A stretch of DNA of 64,000 nt from Antitrichia curtipendula (lineage: Eukaryota; Streptophyta; Bryopsida; Hypnales; Leucodontaceae): assembly GCA_951230915.1 (NCBI GenBank), contig OX579641.1, positions 14,362,254-14,426,253 on the forward strand, given 5' to 3'. The translations under genes were made by a program, and so were the position numbers. The notes under the pieces were generated by a model. It was not told the DNA's origin and made no database searches. It worked only from the letters and a program-made list of their open reading frames with translations. Positions 1-12,834 of this stretch are shown piece after piece; the first letter of the stretch is position 1; every line of letters begins with the position of its first letter.

Positions 1-854
1 TGTGCTTTGAATTCTCGAGAATTTTATGGATTCCAGCCCCTTTCATTCGATTTGGTGGAATCGTCTGTTTCGTTCGAATGTGGTGCTTGGTTTTGAGTGG
101 TGGAGCTCACTCTGCAACTCTGCTTCCGTTTTGTGTGGCTAAATTTCTGATGCATGCTCTGTTGAGAGAGGGGAAGATGAATTGGAGCTACATTTCTATC
201 AATCTTGCATGATTCGAGCATGATTTGACCAACTCTTGCATGAATCTTCTTTGCGCGAATGTTTTGATAACGAGGCTCACGTGCCCCTCACGAGCCCCTT
301 CAGGGATGTTTCCGGTTAATACTTGACTGGCAACTGGTGCAGATGCGTCAAATCACACGTGTGTAACGTTTTTTCTTCTTTCTTATGCAGCTTGGTACAG
401 TACAAACTTCGTATACTTGGGGGCCATCACCCCCAACTAATTTCACTCACTAATTTTTGACAGGAGCACAAATCCCTTTTAATCCACTTTTGATTGAGGA
501 ACTGTGTGGCACACTTGTAGGTGCTCGTTGTGTAAAAATCCCAACTCAAAAATATGTGTTTTAGAGTTACCAAATGGTGATTGTGCAGTAAGGTCTATTT
601 CATTTACGAATTTTTCAATCAGTTTCACTAGAAAGCTCAACAACTTTAGGAAGCTCAAACATGCTAAAAAATGAGCTGATTTTGAAACCGCAAATTGTGT
701 TGGAATCACAATGAAGTGAACTTCACCTTCATGACAAGCAAAAAATAAATAATTAAAAATTATACAACAACTTGGATTCCTTTTATACACTATCTACCAT
801 TTCATAGAGAACCATTTGGAAGATAGTCAAAGATTTTTTGCAACCATGTCCATT
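1..854. other. Unassigned AT-rich DNA at window start
   Basis: No convincing coding exon is visible. Short open frames occur on the minus strand near 24-221 and 479-790, but they lack recognisable motifs and are not flanked by clear splice sites. From about 855 onward the sequence becomes similar to 10970 onward (the duplicated segment described separately). Confidence 0.5.
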
Positions 855-2400
855 TCAATATAGCTTTGCATCTTGATGGAAATACCAAGTAAGTTAGGGA
901 TAGAGCCACTGGTTGCAAAGCAACATGTTTATGCTAGCCTTCAATCTAGAGTTAGTATGTACGCTTTTTCCTTTTGTAGCATCTTGGAATTCATGTCCAC
1001 AATCTTGCTAGTGATACCAAATTACTAGTATGCATGCATGTCACATTTAACTACTTCTGGACTATTAAGTGAATTTTTGACAAAACATTCAAAAATCTAT
1101 GGATAATAACAACTAGAGATCTCCAAACACTTTGTATTCATCTCTCGTTGTTTTGCATAGATCTCCTGATGTTTTGGATTATTTCCAAATGATAATTTTT
1201 TTTCTATTATTAATTTTGAACCTTTTGAAAGTCCAGAAATAGTTAAATGCAACATCAACACACACACACAGCAAACCTGCAGTACATATATATATAACCC
1301 TCAAGTTGATGGCCGATTGTCTCACTCACAATTGAATTGAAAATTGTGCTACGAAAATGATAGGTATGTACTGTACAATACAACAATCTAACTTAGGTTT
1401 TGTAACGTGCATTTTAAAAGTTTGTTTTTGCAACCAACAACCAGTGTCTGTCAAAATTTTGTGGCCATATTGAAAAGGTAGTAAGGTAGTGTACTCTAAG
1501 AGTGTCCATCTTCTTCAAATTGTCCCTATTTTTAGGTAGAGAATGGAGATGGGGTGATCCTTAAATGAACCAGTTTAGCAATTGAATGCATGGAGGAAAA
1601 ATTGTTTTTCTACTGCAAGAGCCAATCATTGTCTTTGAATGCTGTTCATCTCTTTACAAGTTGCACGTGGACGGATTTTGAAAGACCTATGATCACAAAT
1701 AAGTGCCTATGCCCCAAATCTTTGAAAATTTATAAATAATTCAAAAATGCTTGAAAAATTACAAAACCACTTATATTACGTTCCACGTCTATTTTTCTTT
1801 CTCTGAAAAATGATCTAAAATATCTCTGTCCGCGGAAGCCTGTGAAAAAGGCGGACCAGCCCTTAAATGGTCGCTTTAAGAGCATGTTACCTTACACGTA
1901 ATACGATGTTCCTGAGAATATGCTCCACACTTGCCACAATATCATGGAATGTAGCGCACTTGTCACACATGCAAATTATGGCATAGTGAAAAAGCTGGGA
2001 TCCCAGGTTGTCAGATTAAAGAGGCTTGAGTGCACCACCTTGCCAACATGCGCGCACTTACAGTAAATAACGAGGAATACTCGAGCACGAAATCGATCAC
2101 ACCACAGAACCACCCGTGAAATGGGCACCACTGCATGGTTGCAATCACCGTAACTTAATATCCTTGAATCTCAGCCAAAAAATTGTAGAAATCCGAGGGC
2201 ATGCCGTCAGTGATTCCACTGGAAGTGCGACCTTTAAAGCCTGTGGCAAAGCAGAGAAAGCAGATAACGGGGTCCTTGATCCAAGCACTAACGTCACAGC
2301 CAGCTCCTATTGCTAGCTTTTCAGTGTATTTTCAAACACTGACAGTTAACTTGGCCTCTGTGGATGTACAAGAAACTGCTGATATGATCGAGCACGCCAT
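855..2400 (-). repeat. Duplicated segment, copy 1 (3' end and downstream flank of a TPR-CHAT gene)
   Basis: This stretch is collinear with 10970-13365. Matching blocks include 963-1030 with 11521-11585, 1268-1490 with 11590-11805, 1915-1985 with 12195-12280 and 1988-2390 with 12693-13364. Identity is highest in the last block, where it is near-identical over hundreds of bases. Copy 1 lacks the roughly 260 bp insertion present in copy 2 at 12835-13094, and lacks 23 bases of the terminal exon. Read on the minus strand, both copies contain the end of a coding region, so the duplicated unit appears to be the 3' part of a gene plus its downstream flank. Inferred to be a tandem duplication of a minus-strand gene. 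Confidence 0.8.
2155..2218 (-). pseudogene. Broken terminal exon, copy 1
   Basis: After an acceptor-like CAG, this matches the 29-codon terminal exon of copy 2 (13201-13115) but has lost 23 bases near its start, which shifts the frame. The shared tail encodes residues ending PSDFYKFLAEIQGY and then a TAA stop. The lesion shows that copy 1 cannot make the same C-terminus. The exon lies downstream, in transcription direction, of the CHAT-encoding exons at 4.8-5.6 kb. It is therefore probably the end of the same gene, now separated from them by the transposon at 2453-4804. Confidence 0.55.
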
Positions 2401-2689
2401 CCACACGGTGCGGGTGTCGTGATCTGCTCAGCGGTGAGCCTCTGAACTGTCATTCACCCCACGCACATGCGGGGGTTTCTGCCCCCCACCCGCCAATCCG
2501 CCTGGCCAGGTGGCGCGGGCTGAGTGGGGGGCCGGAATGGAGTGGGGGGATTGCACTGTGCTTACGCACATGCATCCCCGCTACGCCCTGCCGCGCCTTG
2601 CCAAGGCAGGTGAAATCCGCAGGGATTTTTTTAAATTGGCCGGGTTGAACTGACCCCTCGCTCGTCCCCCTTGGGAAAACTCTGAATTT

Positions 2690-2900
2690 TTTTATTTTCC
2701 ACACATGAATATTTTTGCAAATTCTGAATTCATATTTGCAATCAGAGACCCCAAATTAACAATTGCAGCTATAGAAATTAGATTTTACACAGCACAAAAT
2801 AGGGGGCTTTTTAACATATGCACCCATGGATGGACTTTAGCAGGACAAGCAAGGGTGCTAGTTCACCTTGGCCTTTTAACTCTACCTGCGTTTTAGGATT
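2690..2900. repeat. Interspersed repeat family F, copy 1
   Basis: The core contains GAATTCATATTTGCAATCA, then a GACCCCAAATT block, then CACAAAATAGGGGGC. The same series recurs at 4225-4390, 4480-4660, 30590-30720, and in reverse sense or partially at 31050-31510. Copies occur in pairs. There is no coding potential, and the repeat is probably the sub-terminal part of a non-autonomous transposon. Confidence 0.6.
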
Positions 2901-3209
2901 GAAGCATTCATATCACACCTTCTCGGTGTTCTTTTATTTTAAATTTATTTTTTGTTTTTTAGGATCCTCATTTGTCTTCTAGTTATTTATTAATTCTATT
3001 TTTGTTGATTACAAAATATCACATGTGCACTTCAGTTGTGACAAAATTGAATTAAGCTAAGTTCATATTATATAAAAATTCTTCAAAAAAATTCACCTTC
3101 CTTGCAAACTCTTTTAAAAAAATGAACGTATTTGAAACAAAATGTCTTCAACCTAAACACAACAAAAAAAACCAAACAATAGATGGGTCAAGGACTTGTC
3201 CTGCCTTAG

Positions 3210-4177
3210 CCCTAGACCGCCCAAGAGGACAGAAAGTGTCTTCACATAGTTTTAAGTTAAATTCAAAGTACTGTAACTTTTGCATCCGATGTCCAAATGC
3301 AATAAAACTTGTTGGAGAATTTGCGCCTTTTCTTCTCGTTTGTGTGGTAAAATTTTCAAATCAATATAATAGGTAATGATTTTATGAAAGCCAATCGAAG
3401 TTCACAAGCTCAATTTGATTCACCAAAGTGCACTTCATGGCTGCAACTTCGGGGGCTTGTATCTCCTTCATCCAATGTTCGATTTCAATAAAATTTGGTG
3501 GGTTAAAATCCCCTTGAAGTCTACTTATTGTGGTGAAATTTTCATGTCAATACAAGCTGTTTTGAATGTTTGGGAGCAATTCAAATTTCAAAATCCCGTC
3601 ATTTTGCAACTACAATGAACTTTGGCGGCTTGTATCTTCCTCATATAGTGTCTGATTTCAATAATTTTTTTTGGGGAAGTAGCGCATACTAGTCTAGTTA
3701 GGGTGGCTAAAATTTCACATTAATAGAAGAAGTTGTCAATGACTGAGAAGCATTCTATTAGAAGGAGGTTCAGCTGTAGACGTGTTTTTTGCAACTTTTC
3801 TTGCCTATTTTTGACATTTGCAAGTCATTTTGCAAACACATTGAGTCTATTGAATGAATTTTCTTTTCACCAATGCATTTGCGTGTTGGTTTTGAATCAC
3901 TTTGTAGTTTAAAGTTTTTTCAATTGATTAGGTTTAGAGATCAAATTTGGCCTCTAAATGTGTTTTTAGGAAAATTTCAGCATTCTTTTTCAACACTAAA
4001 ACATTATAATCTTGCAATCTATGCGGTCAAATGACTTCAAATTTGATCCATGACATCTACAACATGTGTACTACATGATTGTACGGTTAAGATCTGTATA
4101 ACTTAGTCACATTTAGATTTATAGCACTTCAAAAACTACACTGTTTTTCACCCAAATCGGCCATGGGCGGTCTAGGG
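3210..4177. mobile_element. Family B non-autonomous TIR element, copy B1 (968 bp)
   Basis: The termini are CCCTAGACCGCCCA at 3210 and its exact complement ending at 4177. They are flanked on both sides by TTAG (3206-3209 and 4178-4181), a 4 bp target duplication. The interior is non-coding. A diverged second copy (B2) lies at 43080-48744, split by later insertions, and its net length is close to 970 bp. The 4 bp TTAA-like target and CCC(C/T)TA ends resemble piggyBac or Sola superfamily elements. The superfamily is inferred from ends alone. Confidence 0.8.
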
Positions 4178-4224
4178 TTAGACTAGGGAGGATTGATCTC
4201 TGTATTGTCCCATGCTTTATCCTT

Positions 4225-4660
4225 GTAGAAAACACTGAAATTTTTTATTTGCCCATATGATATTTTATTTAAAATTTTGAATTCATATCTACAATCAAAG
4301 GCCCCAAATTAGTTAGTAGACATGAAGAAATACAAAATTTAAACGGCACAAAATAGGGGGCGATTTTTACATTTACCTTTTGATGAGGCAATATAGGGCT
4401 CAATCTTCCCTGGCCCCTGCCCTGGAAGGCTGGGGTGGATTGATCCCTTTGCCCGGCCCTGTGGGCAAACCCTGTTTTCTGCACATAATTTTTTTACAAA
4501 ATTTGAATTCGTATTTGCAATCAAAGACCCCAAATTTGTTAAATGAAGTCAAGAATATACTTTGGAACGGCCCAAAATAGAGGGCTTTTTTTTACATGCA
4601 CCCCTGGTAAGGCCGAGCAAGGGGGTCAATCCACCCCCAATCCCCTGGAGCTACTAATCC
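4225..4660. repeat. Interspersed repeat family F, two successive copies
   Basis: Two diverged copies of the family F core follow each other (about 4225-4390 and 4480-4660). Each carries the TTTGAATTC..ATTTGCAATCAAAG block, CCCCAAATT and a CCAAAATAG/ACAAAATAG G-rich motif. The pair lies between nested element B1 and the right end of the composite element. Confidence 0.55.
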
Positions 4661-4805
4661 CCCCCCAAGTCCAGCACTTTACCTTTCCAACAAAGTATTC
4701 GGGTAAAAATGGAGGGCCGCGAGCCTTGGCGGCGGTCAAGTCCGCCAGTCCGCCAGGCGGAGCATGGCCTGCACCCGCCAAATTGGGGGGCATGTGCGTG
4801 GGTTG

Positions 4806-7800
4806 CCACTAAACAACAGTGAGCCCTGCGGGAACTGGGAAGACGCTTCGCCGTGCACAGAGGTGAATCCAAGACGCCCTTGGCCGAGCTTGCATCATGC
4901 ACGTCTGACTGCAGCAACGACGTCGGCAACGGTGTGACCGACGTCGTTGCTGCACGCATTGCTTCAGCTACAGCGTCCACTTCTCTGTGCGCAAGTGGTT
5001 TCCAACCCGGTTCTAGCTGGATATATCCAGATTTTTTACGGTCCACTAACACGGGCCCTACTGCTTCTTTCTCACAGCCAGGACAGGACATCTGAAATAA
5101 CAGATAGTCAATATTCATGTCTGAAAGTACCCAACCACTTTTATCAAAATATAACCTCTTCAAGAAAGCATATGCATACTTTGGGATTGACAGCTTGTCT
5201 TGATAGTATCGGAATTATACGCCGTAACAGGAGTCGTGGAATGCATAAAAGATTGAACATGGCACTCGTGAATTGGGAAGCTACGGCAATACTACGTCGT
5301 ACCTTGTCATAGAGATACTGACAGTACTAGTGCAACAGGGGTATTTAAATGACAAAAAGTGCTTAAATGACATGTTCAAATGGCCTGGTGCACCAAATGG
5401 AAGGTGAAACAGAGATTGCATAATCTTCAATGAGATAGCGTGAACCATCCTTGTCGTGCAACGCGGCGAAGGGCACAATACCGAGATCCTGTTCAAATTT
5501 CCAGAAGCACAAATGTAGAAGAGTTTTCAGAATGGAAGTGTTGTCGCGGACCAGAAGAAGAAAATCTCCAGCTCGCCACAACCTTACCGAATTATTTGAT
5601 CGTGGATTATTTACGTACTACCATGATCATTAATTTACTTCATACTAAACAATATCTGGTCAATGTTTTTCTGGCTAAATACCACCGTATTACAATAAAG
5701 AGCTTACATCCATGTACTCCAAGTCGGGATTATCTTTGAGCTTCTTCATAACCTCTCCGATGTGCTTTTGGATACCGGCAACCATACCAAGCATCCATGG
5801 GTTTAAAACCTTCCTATTTGTTGAGCATTTATTCATGGTTGATAGAACTTTTGGAACTGCTCCCATGGCCCTACTGTCTGTAGAACTCTGCACTGCCTGT
5901 GATCATGTGGGTCAATCAAGTAGAAACTAGCATTTTGTGCTGCGATGTTCGGAATAGAAAGTTTACATTACAAATGCACAACCTCCTGCCGTGGGTTCAT
6001 CAAAACATGCACACAGATTATTACATTCAGATTATTTTGGACTCAATGTGGTAAACTTAAATGATTCCACAACATTCGTATCAACTCCTTAAACACATTG
6101 TTGTTCCTATACATGCCGTCATCTCATCTTGGGAACATCAAAGTGCAGTGTGGTACGGCGTTCTTTACCTCGGAGCAATCCTGCAACACCTCGTCTAAGT
6201 ATTTCTCAGCTTGAAGCCGGATACCTTCAGGAAGTTGGCAATGTAAACATGCGGCACCTACGTCCTGCCTGAGCATGGGTCAGAGACGATGAGATGTATC
6301 ATGAGTTCATGATAGTCTTGTCTACAAATATTGTCTTTCTAGAATGAGACATTGATACGTGAGGATGGCTTGGGGCATATTGCATATGAAATTGAGTGCG
6401 AATGTGTCGCCCGTGAGGAAGCGGCGAGTTTCAAAGTGTGAAGCGGGATCAACATCACTACTTTGGGTCGACGCCTCAATGAACGACATGAGCATTCTCC
6501 CCTTCCCTCGCTCTGCCCATACTTCACTATAAGAAACTAGAGTTTTCCTGTGTTAACTCCAAAAAACACAAATTATTACATTCGATGTCACCTAAAATCC
6601 GTCACTTAAAACACAGGTTTCTTGCACCTTGTAATGCTAGCGCACTCTCCACGTAACTCTAGGGAGAATTTTGAGAATTGGGTCAAGTTTTTATTTTCTC
6701 ACTTGAAGCATTTGACATGTAGCCAAAGCCATGCATGCACGCTTGCTAAGCTCCAAGTAACGGACCGCATGATCTTCACTAATACTTGTCATTAGCTCCT
6801 GAAGTTTCACACTTTCTTGGAAGACCATCTTCCATAACTCATAAGACCGCTGTAAGTTTTTTGAAGAAGAGTTGGGACCCATTAGTAGCCATCCCAATAT
6901 TTGGAAGGCCCGTAATGGTGTCGTTATGGGTGATACCTCGCGCAAATATCTATAAGCAAGGTCAAAATGTTCCGTGCAAGCCTCCGTATTACCCAACCAG
7001 TAGTAATTTACACTCAAAAATTCGTGACGAACTGCATGAGCTTCGTTATCGCCCCTCTCCTCTGCCATTTGCAATTGCTTGTGGATTGCATCCACGTATG
7101 TGTGCAGCTCTAAATCCATTTGGATAATTTGAAGTCACATTTGGATCTAACTTCTGCTGCATGCATAGTTGCACGAGCATAAATTGCCACCTGATCATGT
7201 ACAAACACAGCACTTCGCGTATATTGCTTCAGGAAATCTCTGAAGTGATCCACTATATGTTCATGTGTAGATCCGGTGTACTGGGGGATGACTTCAAAGT
7301 GAAAGGAGGAATTCTTATACATATGGGTCTTCAGGAGTTCAGGAGCAGATGACGTGCCAATTCTAAACGAAAACAAGCCTCTCGTTTCCTGTCATTGCAC
7401 TTTTCCACCAAATCCAAACCCAGTTCAAAGCTCTTCTGCGCTTCCTCCATGAAGCCAAGCTGTTGCAGAACTCTACCTTGAAATAAGTAAGCATCTGCCA
7501 AAGATAAATGACATGATGCGCAGATTTCAAGCATTCTTTTTCCCTCCCAGAAGAAAGAACGTAACTCGAAGAACTGTCAATGCTGTCAGAGCTGCACATA
7601 CATTCAACTTGTGGAAGTCCTCCAATGGCTTGTTGTAGAAAATTCCAACTAGCAACCTGGCCCGAACGCTGGCCAACTTCTGAATCGGGCGGGTAATAAA
7701 ATCCCGAAAGCTGCAGCAAGAGCCATGATTGCATCCCTGATTTAGATGCTCCAGTCTTGTCTTTAATTTTTCCAAGTGCAAAGCTTCTTGCAGATATTTT

Positions 7801-8299
7801 ATTCCAATATTGATTGACTCCTCATTTTTACGGCGAGTAAGTCCTGCCGATTTCAAACCGTGCACGTGCAACTCCCACAAGGATGCGTCCTAGATTTTCA
7901 CCAAGCCAGGCAGGAGGTGACTTTAGTAGAGGCTTAAGTACAAATCTTCACGTATTCCATCCTTGCATGAAGCAGCAGTTTCTTTTCTCCAAGAGTTTCA
8001 TGTAGGTTTATCAGAGTTTCCCAAATACCTATCTCCCTTTTCAAATACCCTGCCTCTGAACGTCGGCTGGCAGCAATTTTCTGAGCGGAGTAAAAATATT
8101 GCTTGGCCTTCTCCGAATGCTTTTGCTGTGACAAAACCTGCGCAATTCTGTAGTGGAAATGGCAATGCAATAGACCGCCAGCAAGATCAGGAGTCTTTTG
8201 TATGTACACAACAACTTCCTCCAAGCAAACCACAAGATCCTCTTCTTTTTCATTATGACCAACTAACTCAGAGGCAACATCAGAGACATGTTTGAAGCA
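4806..8299 (-). pseudogene. TPR-CHAT domain protein (caspase-like), degraded gene
   Basis: Exons on the minus strand run 8299-7952, 7889-6703, 6264-6169, 5887-5708, about 5583-5395 and 5091-4806. Most have good GT-AG borders in consistent phase 0; for the 5583-5395 exon neither splice site could be fixed. The first two exons encode helical TPR-like repeats. The fifth carries PFAALHDKDGSRYLIEDYA and then ISVSPS, a characteristic CHAT domain block. The sixth contains a REVDAVAEA segment and then VHGEASS, which matches the CHAT catalytic His-Gly motif (His codon at 4853-4855). At least four frameshifts break the reading (near 7535, 7360, 7120 and 4870), and a transposon follows immediately after the His motif. 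CHAT domains are caspase/separase-fold peptidases or their relatives, usually attached to TPRs. The catalytic Cys region was not found. An earlier 5' exon is not identified; 8719-9006 is a GC-richer candidate. Frameshifts could in principle be sequencing errors, but their number favours decay. Confidence 0.72.
6525..6640. mobile_element. Degenerate CACTA-type miniature element
   Basis: It begins CACTATAAGAAAC and ends in the complementary but damaged GGTTTCTTGCACC, with TCACCTAAAAT inside, resembling the better preserved element at 39818-40034. It lies in the intron between the TPR-CHAT exons ending at 6703 and starting at 6264. No clear target duplication is preserved. Confidence 0.5.
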
Positions 8300-8718
8300 C
8301 TAGAAGAAACCCATGCTTTTCTTGATGCTTTTTTTGTGATGTTCACTTGTTTTTATGTTTCTTTTTATGTTACAACTAAATGACTTGATGTTATGTCTGA
8401 TGTCATTATTGACAGAAAAATAGGTGATTGGAGGTCACAAAAAATGCATCATGAAAAACACAAGTCTTCTACTGAATACATTATCAACACTGTCAGCTTC
8501 AGTGTCAAATTGGTTCCCCTGCTGCTGATAGGTAGAGGTTCCATTGTTGTTACTGGCATCCATTACTCCAGTTCTCTGGAAAAGACAATTTCCCACATCA
8601 TTCATTCAATGGATGACTCCTATGTATCCTAATATTTGGTTGTTTTAAATGAATCAGCACTCATAGACAAACTTGTAAGTATTGTTACTGAGCACATAAT
8701 TGTTCAACTCAATTCTGG

Positions 8719-9006
8719 CTAAGCGCACCTTTCAAATTTCAGGGCACTGGAATAGAAGGTGCTTAATCTCGGCCTGAGAAACCCGATTAGAACAGAGCTG
8801 TGCTGTGAGCTGACAACCAAGCACGTCCAGAAAACTCTCCGTTGGACACCACGAGACGGGCGTCGACACCCACGAGCATCCAACGTGCTAACACCCTGTC
8901 GATCATGCACCATCACTCCGCCGACCCCCCAAAACTGAGCAAACCCCAGAAAGCCAACTCCGAGCGCAATCTCTGCTCCAAAAGCAGCACTTTTGCTCCC
9001 AGACAC
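8719..9006 (-). other. GC-richer open segment upstream of TPR-CHAT exons
   Basis: This is a 95-codon open frame on the minus strand in a locally GC-rich stretch. It lies in the position expected for a 5' exon or leader of the TPR-CHAT gene. The translation has a hydrophobic glycine-rich start and no motif I recognise. There is no independent evidence that it is coding. Confidence 0.25.
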
Positions 9007-9009
9007 GAA

Positions 9010-10969
9010 TTCACCAAATCTCCACCGGCAAGTAATATAATAATAATCATTTATTTATTCATTTATTTATTAGGTCAATTATGTGCATTATGAACTCTAG
9101 TCTTTGGACAAAAAAAATTGAACTAAAAGTGCATTAATATATGGTTGTGAAATATAAATTGAATGCATTATCCAATTCAACAAATATTTCAAATGCAAGG
9201 ACATTAAGATGTAACAATGGTCCATATTGCAACCTATACTCTCTCTACAATGGCTAGTGCTGTCCCTTGCTCTCAATTCTAAAAAAAATTCAAGTATTGT
9301 AAGAACTGACATCATTTGAATGTTTGTCAAACTTTTGATATTTTAAATTCCATAAATGTTAATTTCCTTCAATCTTTGTGTACAACAATCTGAAATGATG
9401 TATACCAATATGCCAAGGCACAAAAAGTTTTTTCCAAGTTCTAAAAAAATATTGGCAAAAGATGAAGTAATTCCAAATCATATTGAACAAAATTGAATTT
9501 TAGACATGGCTAATTTTGTAATTGATTTTCTTTCAAATTACGTCTAATTTTTTCTTCAAACTTCTATGGTAATGTGTAGTAAGTTGCACACTACAACTTT
9601 TGTACATCTACATCTAAACATTATCCATTGATGCTTATAGTATGGTTGTTTGAATGAAAACGTTTCAATTTTGTATTCAGTTTTGTCAGTCATTGTAGCT
9701 TGGCAAGTCTTAATTCTATTCCATTTTAAACTTTAACAAAAATAACAAAAATAGAAAGAATTATTGCAATTGCAAGCTCCAAGTGTCAAAATCCATGTCA
9801 TACCATATTATGTGTTTTTCATTCAAATTATCTTCCTTAAAAATGTTTTTTTTAATTTTAATTATAAAATTATATTTTTTATTCCAACCTTCATGTATGG
9901 TAAAAATACCAAATTATTCTTATATATAAATATATATATATATATACATAAATTGACATAATTTTATTTCCACCTTTTACTTTAGAAAAATTATAATTAT
10001 TTTATTTTTTTGTCAAAATTTATTAAAAAATTAGTGTCAATAGAAAATTTATATTTTCACAAATATTAAATATCAAGATTCTATATGTCAATTATACAAT
10101 AGGATAAAATTAGCTTGATAGTAAAATTTTACTTGAAGGTCATTGCCAAAGGTGTTTCAGGTGTAAAAAATAATTAAACTATTTGAGAATTTTTCTTACT
10201 AATCTTTATTGCTACTTGTACCTCTTGAACTAATTTCAAATTAATTAGACTATTTTTGTTATACTTACAAATTTATTTTCACTTTCAGTTTCAAACTACT
10301 ATCATTTTTTCATAAAACAAAGTGAAAAATTTCATAATGATTGATAGTTCATAGTGTCTTGTAATAATAAAAAATACAAGATTTATATTTAAACACAATT
10401 TAAAAGGAATTTTTTTAGCTTAGACATGATCAATGTTTGACTACTTTGCAATGGATCTAAAGGAACTACACCTAAAATCGCACAAATAAGGAATTCAACA
10501 TGGTTCCCATTAATCCATTATTATATTGGAATTTTTTTTGTGGGATCCTCTTGGTAGTGAAAAAGGGATTCTTGATTCTCTTAGAATGCATTTTTTGGAC
10601 ACCATATAAATAATCTACAAATTTTCAAAGTGTTGAAAATACGTGTTCCTAAAAGTGATTATCGATTCTCATGAACTTACAGTGGAGTACATTTTACACA
10701 AAAATTTGTAGTATGCAATTTTAGGAAGCGTGCGATTTTAGGTGCCAAAAGTATTCCGTGTGGTGTTCTCATTCACTATTGTTACTTAACCTTGTAACAT
10801 TGCTGCGGACACACTATGTCCAATGGATGACTTCACCTCACACTGTAGGTTAAAATAGAAAAAAATATTTTTTCATCCAATTTTTTTTCCTTGAAGGTAC
10901 TTGAGAGTACATTTTAACCCCTAAAGGAGTAAGGTATTTTGTAAGAGAACCTTTGAGAGCCCTTGCAGT
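9010..10969. other. AT-rich intergenic DNA
   Basis: Very AT-rich, with long A and T runs, a (TA)n stretch near 9930-9945 and no sizeable coding frame or recognised element. A lone TTAACCCCTAAAGG at 10914-10927 resembles the ends of the TTAA-flanked family at 40-49 kb, but no partner end was found. Confidence 0.6.
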
Positions 10970-12834
10970 GGCACCAATATAGCTTCGCATCTTAGCTAGT
11001 CATGAAGCTAGTTGTTCATTTTTTAGTGTTAAGTATAAAATCCTAGCAAAACTACAAAAAGGAAGCAAAATATGAACGTACACAAGAATGAATAATCATC
11101 ATTAGGAAGAAGGTATACATACATAAACAAAGGAGAGAGAAGATAAATAGAAGGTCATATTCGTTATATTGAGACTTTTCGTAGTCTTATTTTTATCCTT
11201 GACTTGAGGATAAACTGCTTTATCTTCTTACTATTATTTTTTTATAAATAGGTAACAACATAAATTTCTAGAATTTCATTATAGAACTACTATTTTAGCA
11301 TTATTTATTTTTGGTTTCAATTTCTATTTTTAAAATGAATTTTCTAATAACTAACATTCTGTCTCAAAATTTGCAAAAAGTCTCAATATAATGAATATGG
11401 CCTTTAGTACTCTTCTCCCATTTGTCAAAAGGATTTCCATCTAATCACTAGTTGACTATCCAACTAGAATGAGAATGTATTAAGATAATAATATAATCTT
11501 AACATTTAATATGCCAACTATTTCTTTTTGTAGCATCTTGGGATGCATGTCTACAAACTTATAAGTGATACCAAATTACCAGCACACACAGACAACAAAC
11601 CTACAGTGCATATATATAACCCTCAAGTTGGTGACTCACTCACTCACAATTGAACTGAAAATGTGCTAAAAAAAGTTAGGTATGTATTGTACTATACAAT
11701 ACAACAATCTAGGTTTCGTAAAGTGCATTTATAAAGTTTGTTCTTGCAATCAACAAGCAGTCTCTATCAAAATTTTGTACATACTAGAAAAGCAGTAAGG
11801 TAGCTGACCAGTCATTCTAACTAGGGACCTATTCTCATTATATAGGCTATTCTCTTTCCAATCAACAGGTGAAAAATACTGATTAATTATGGCACAATTT
11901 TTAATGTAGTCATGGCACATTATGATTGGTTGCAATCTTGTTTGATTCTACAAGTAACCTGTGGTTGGAAATATGAAGATTTATATCAATAACAACAATA
12001 GATCGAACACAATCCTCAACTAAAATATTCATAGTAATTATGTTTTGAGGAATAAAATTTTGAAAAAATATGGAATCCTTCTAAACTCTATTTCTGTACA
12101 TGGAAAAATTTCTCCACTCAAGAAATCTATGCTCCAAATATATGTAATTGCTTAAATGGTTGGAATGAGGTCGGCTACCTTACACTCAATTTCGACATTT
12201 TAGAATATGCTTCACATTTGTCACAATATCTTGAAATGTAGTGCAATTGTCACACATTTCAAATCGCGGCATAAGGTGAAGGCACCCATAACCAATCAAA
12301 TAAGCAATTTTGGACATGATTTGGAGCAATGCAAGGCAGAAAAAATATTTACAGAGGTGCATCGATAGAAATGACGGGGATTGCAAAAAAATTGGTAATT
12401 TTATTGCTTAAATTGAAATTACTATGAATTTTGGAAGGTAGAAAGTGCTACAGACCCAGAGCCAATGTTTGGACTCTTCCAATTCTAATCATTCAAGAAC
12501 TAGTACTTTCTCATTCATTGCTTCCTACTTTCTTGCTCACTTATGTGTTATGAACTTATTGGTCCAAATCTTGAAAAAGGAAAAAAACATGCATTCCATG
12601 GAGAAAATGGAAAGTTGTCTAGCCTTGGTTGGAAATGCGGCACCTTATTGATTGCTGATGGGGCACGGTCAGCAATGGGTGCCTTCACCTTAGTGAAAAA
12701 GCTGGAATCCCAGGTTGTCAGATTGAAGAGGTTTGAGTGCACCACCTTGCCAACACGCGTGCACGTACTTAAATAACGAGGAATACTTGAGCACGAAATC
12801 ACACCATAGAACCACCTGTGAAATGGGCACCATT

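Larger units (their letters stand above)
2453..4804. mobile_element. Composite TIR element inserted in the TPR-CHAT gene
   Basis: The outer ends form an imperfect inverted repeat: ACCCCACGCACATG near 2457 and CATGTGCGTGGGTT near 4790. GC-rich sub-terminal DNA at both ends (2460-2650 and 4700-4800) contrasts with the AT-rich surroundings. Inside are diverged copies of a repeat (family F) and one complete nested 968 bp element (family B, 3210-4177). No long transposase frame is visible, so it is non-autonomous. It separates the exon carrying the CHAT His-Gly motif from the terminal exon remnant. The superfamily was not recognised, and a clear target duplication was not found. Confidence 0.55.

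Noticed and set aside
10914..10927. TTAACCCCTAAAGG as a further family P element
   Set aside because: Only one end present, with following sequence unlike P1-P4; could be chance.
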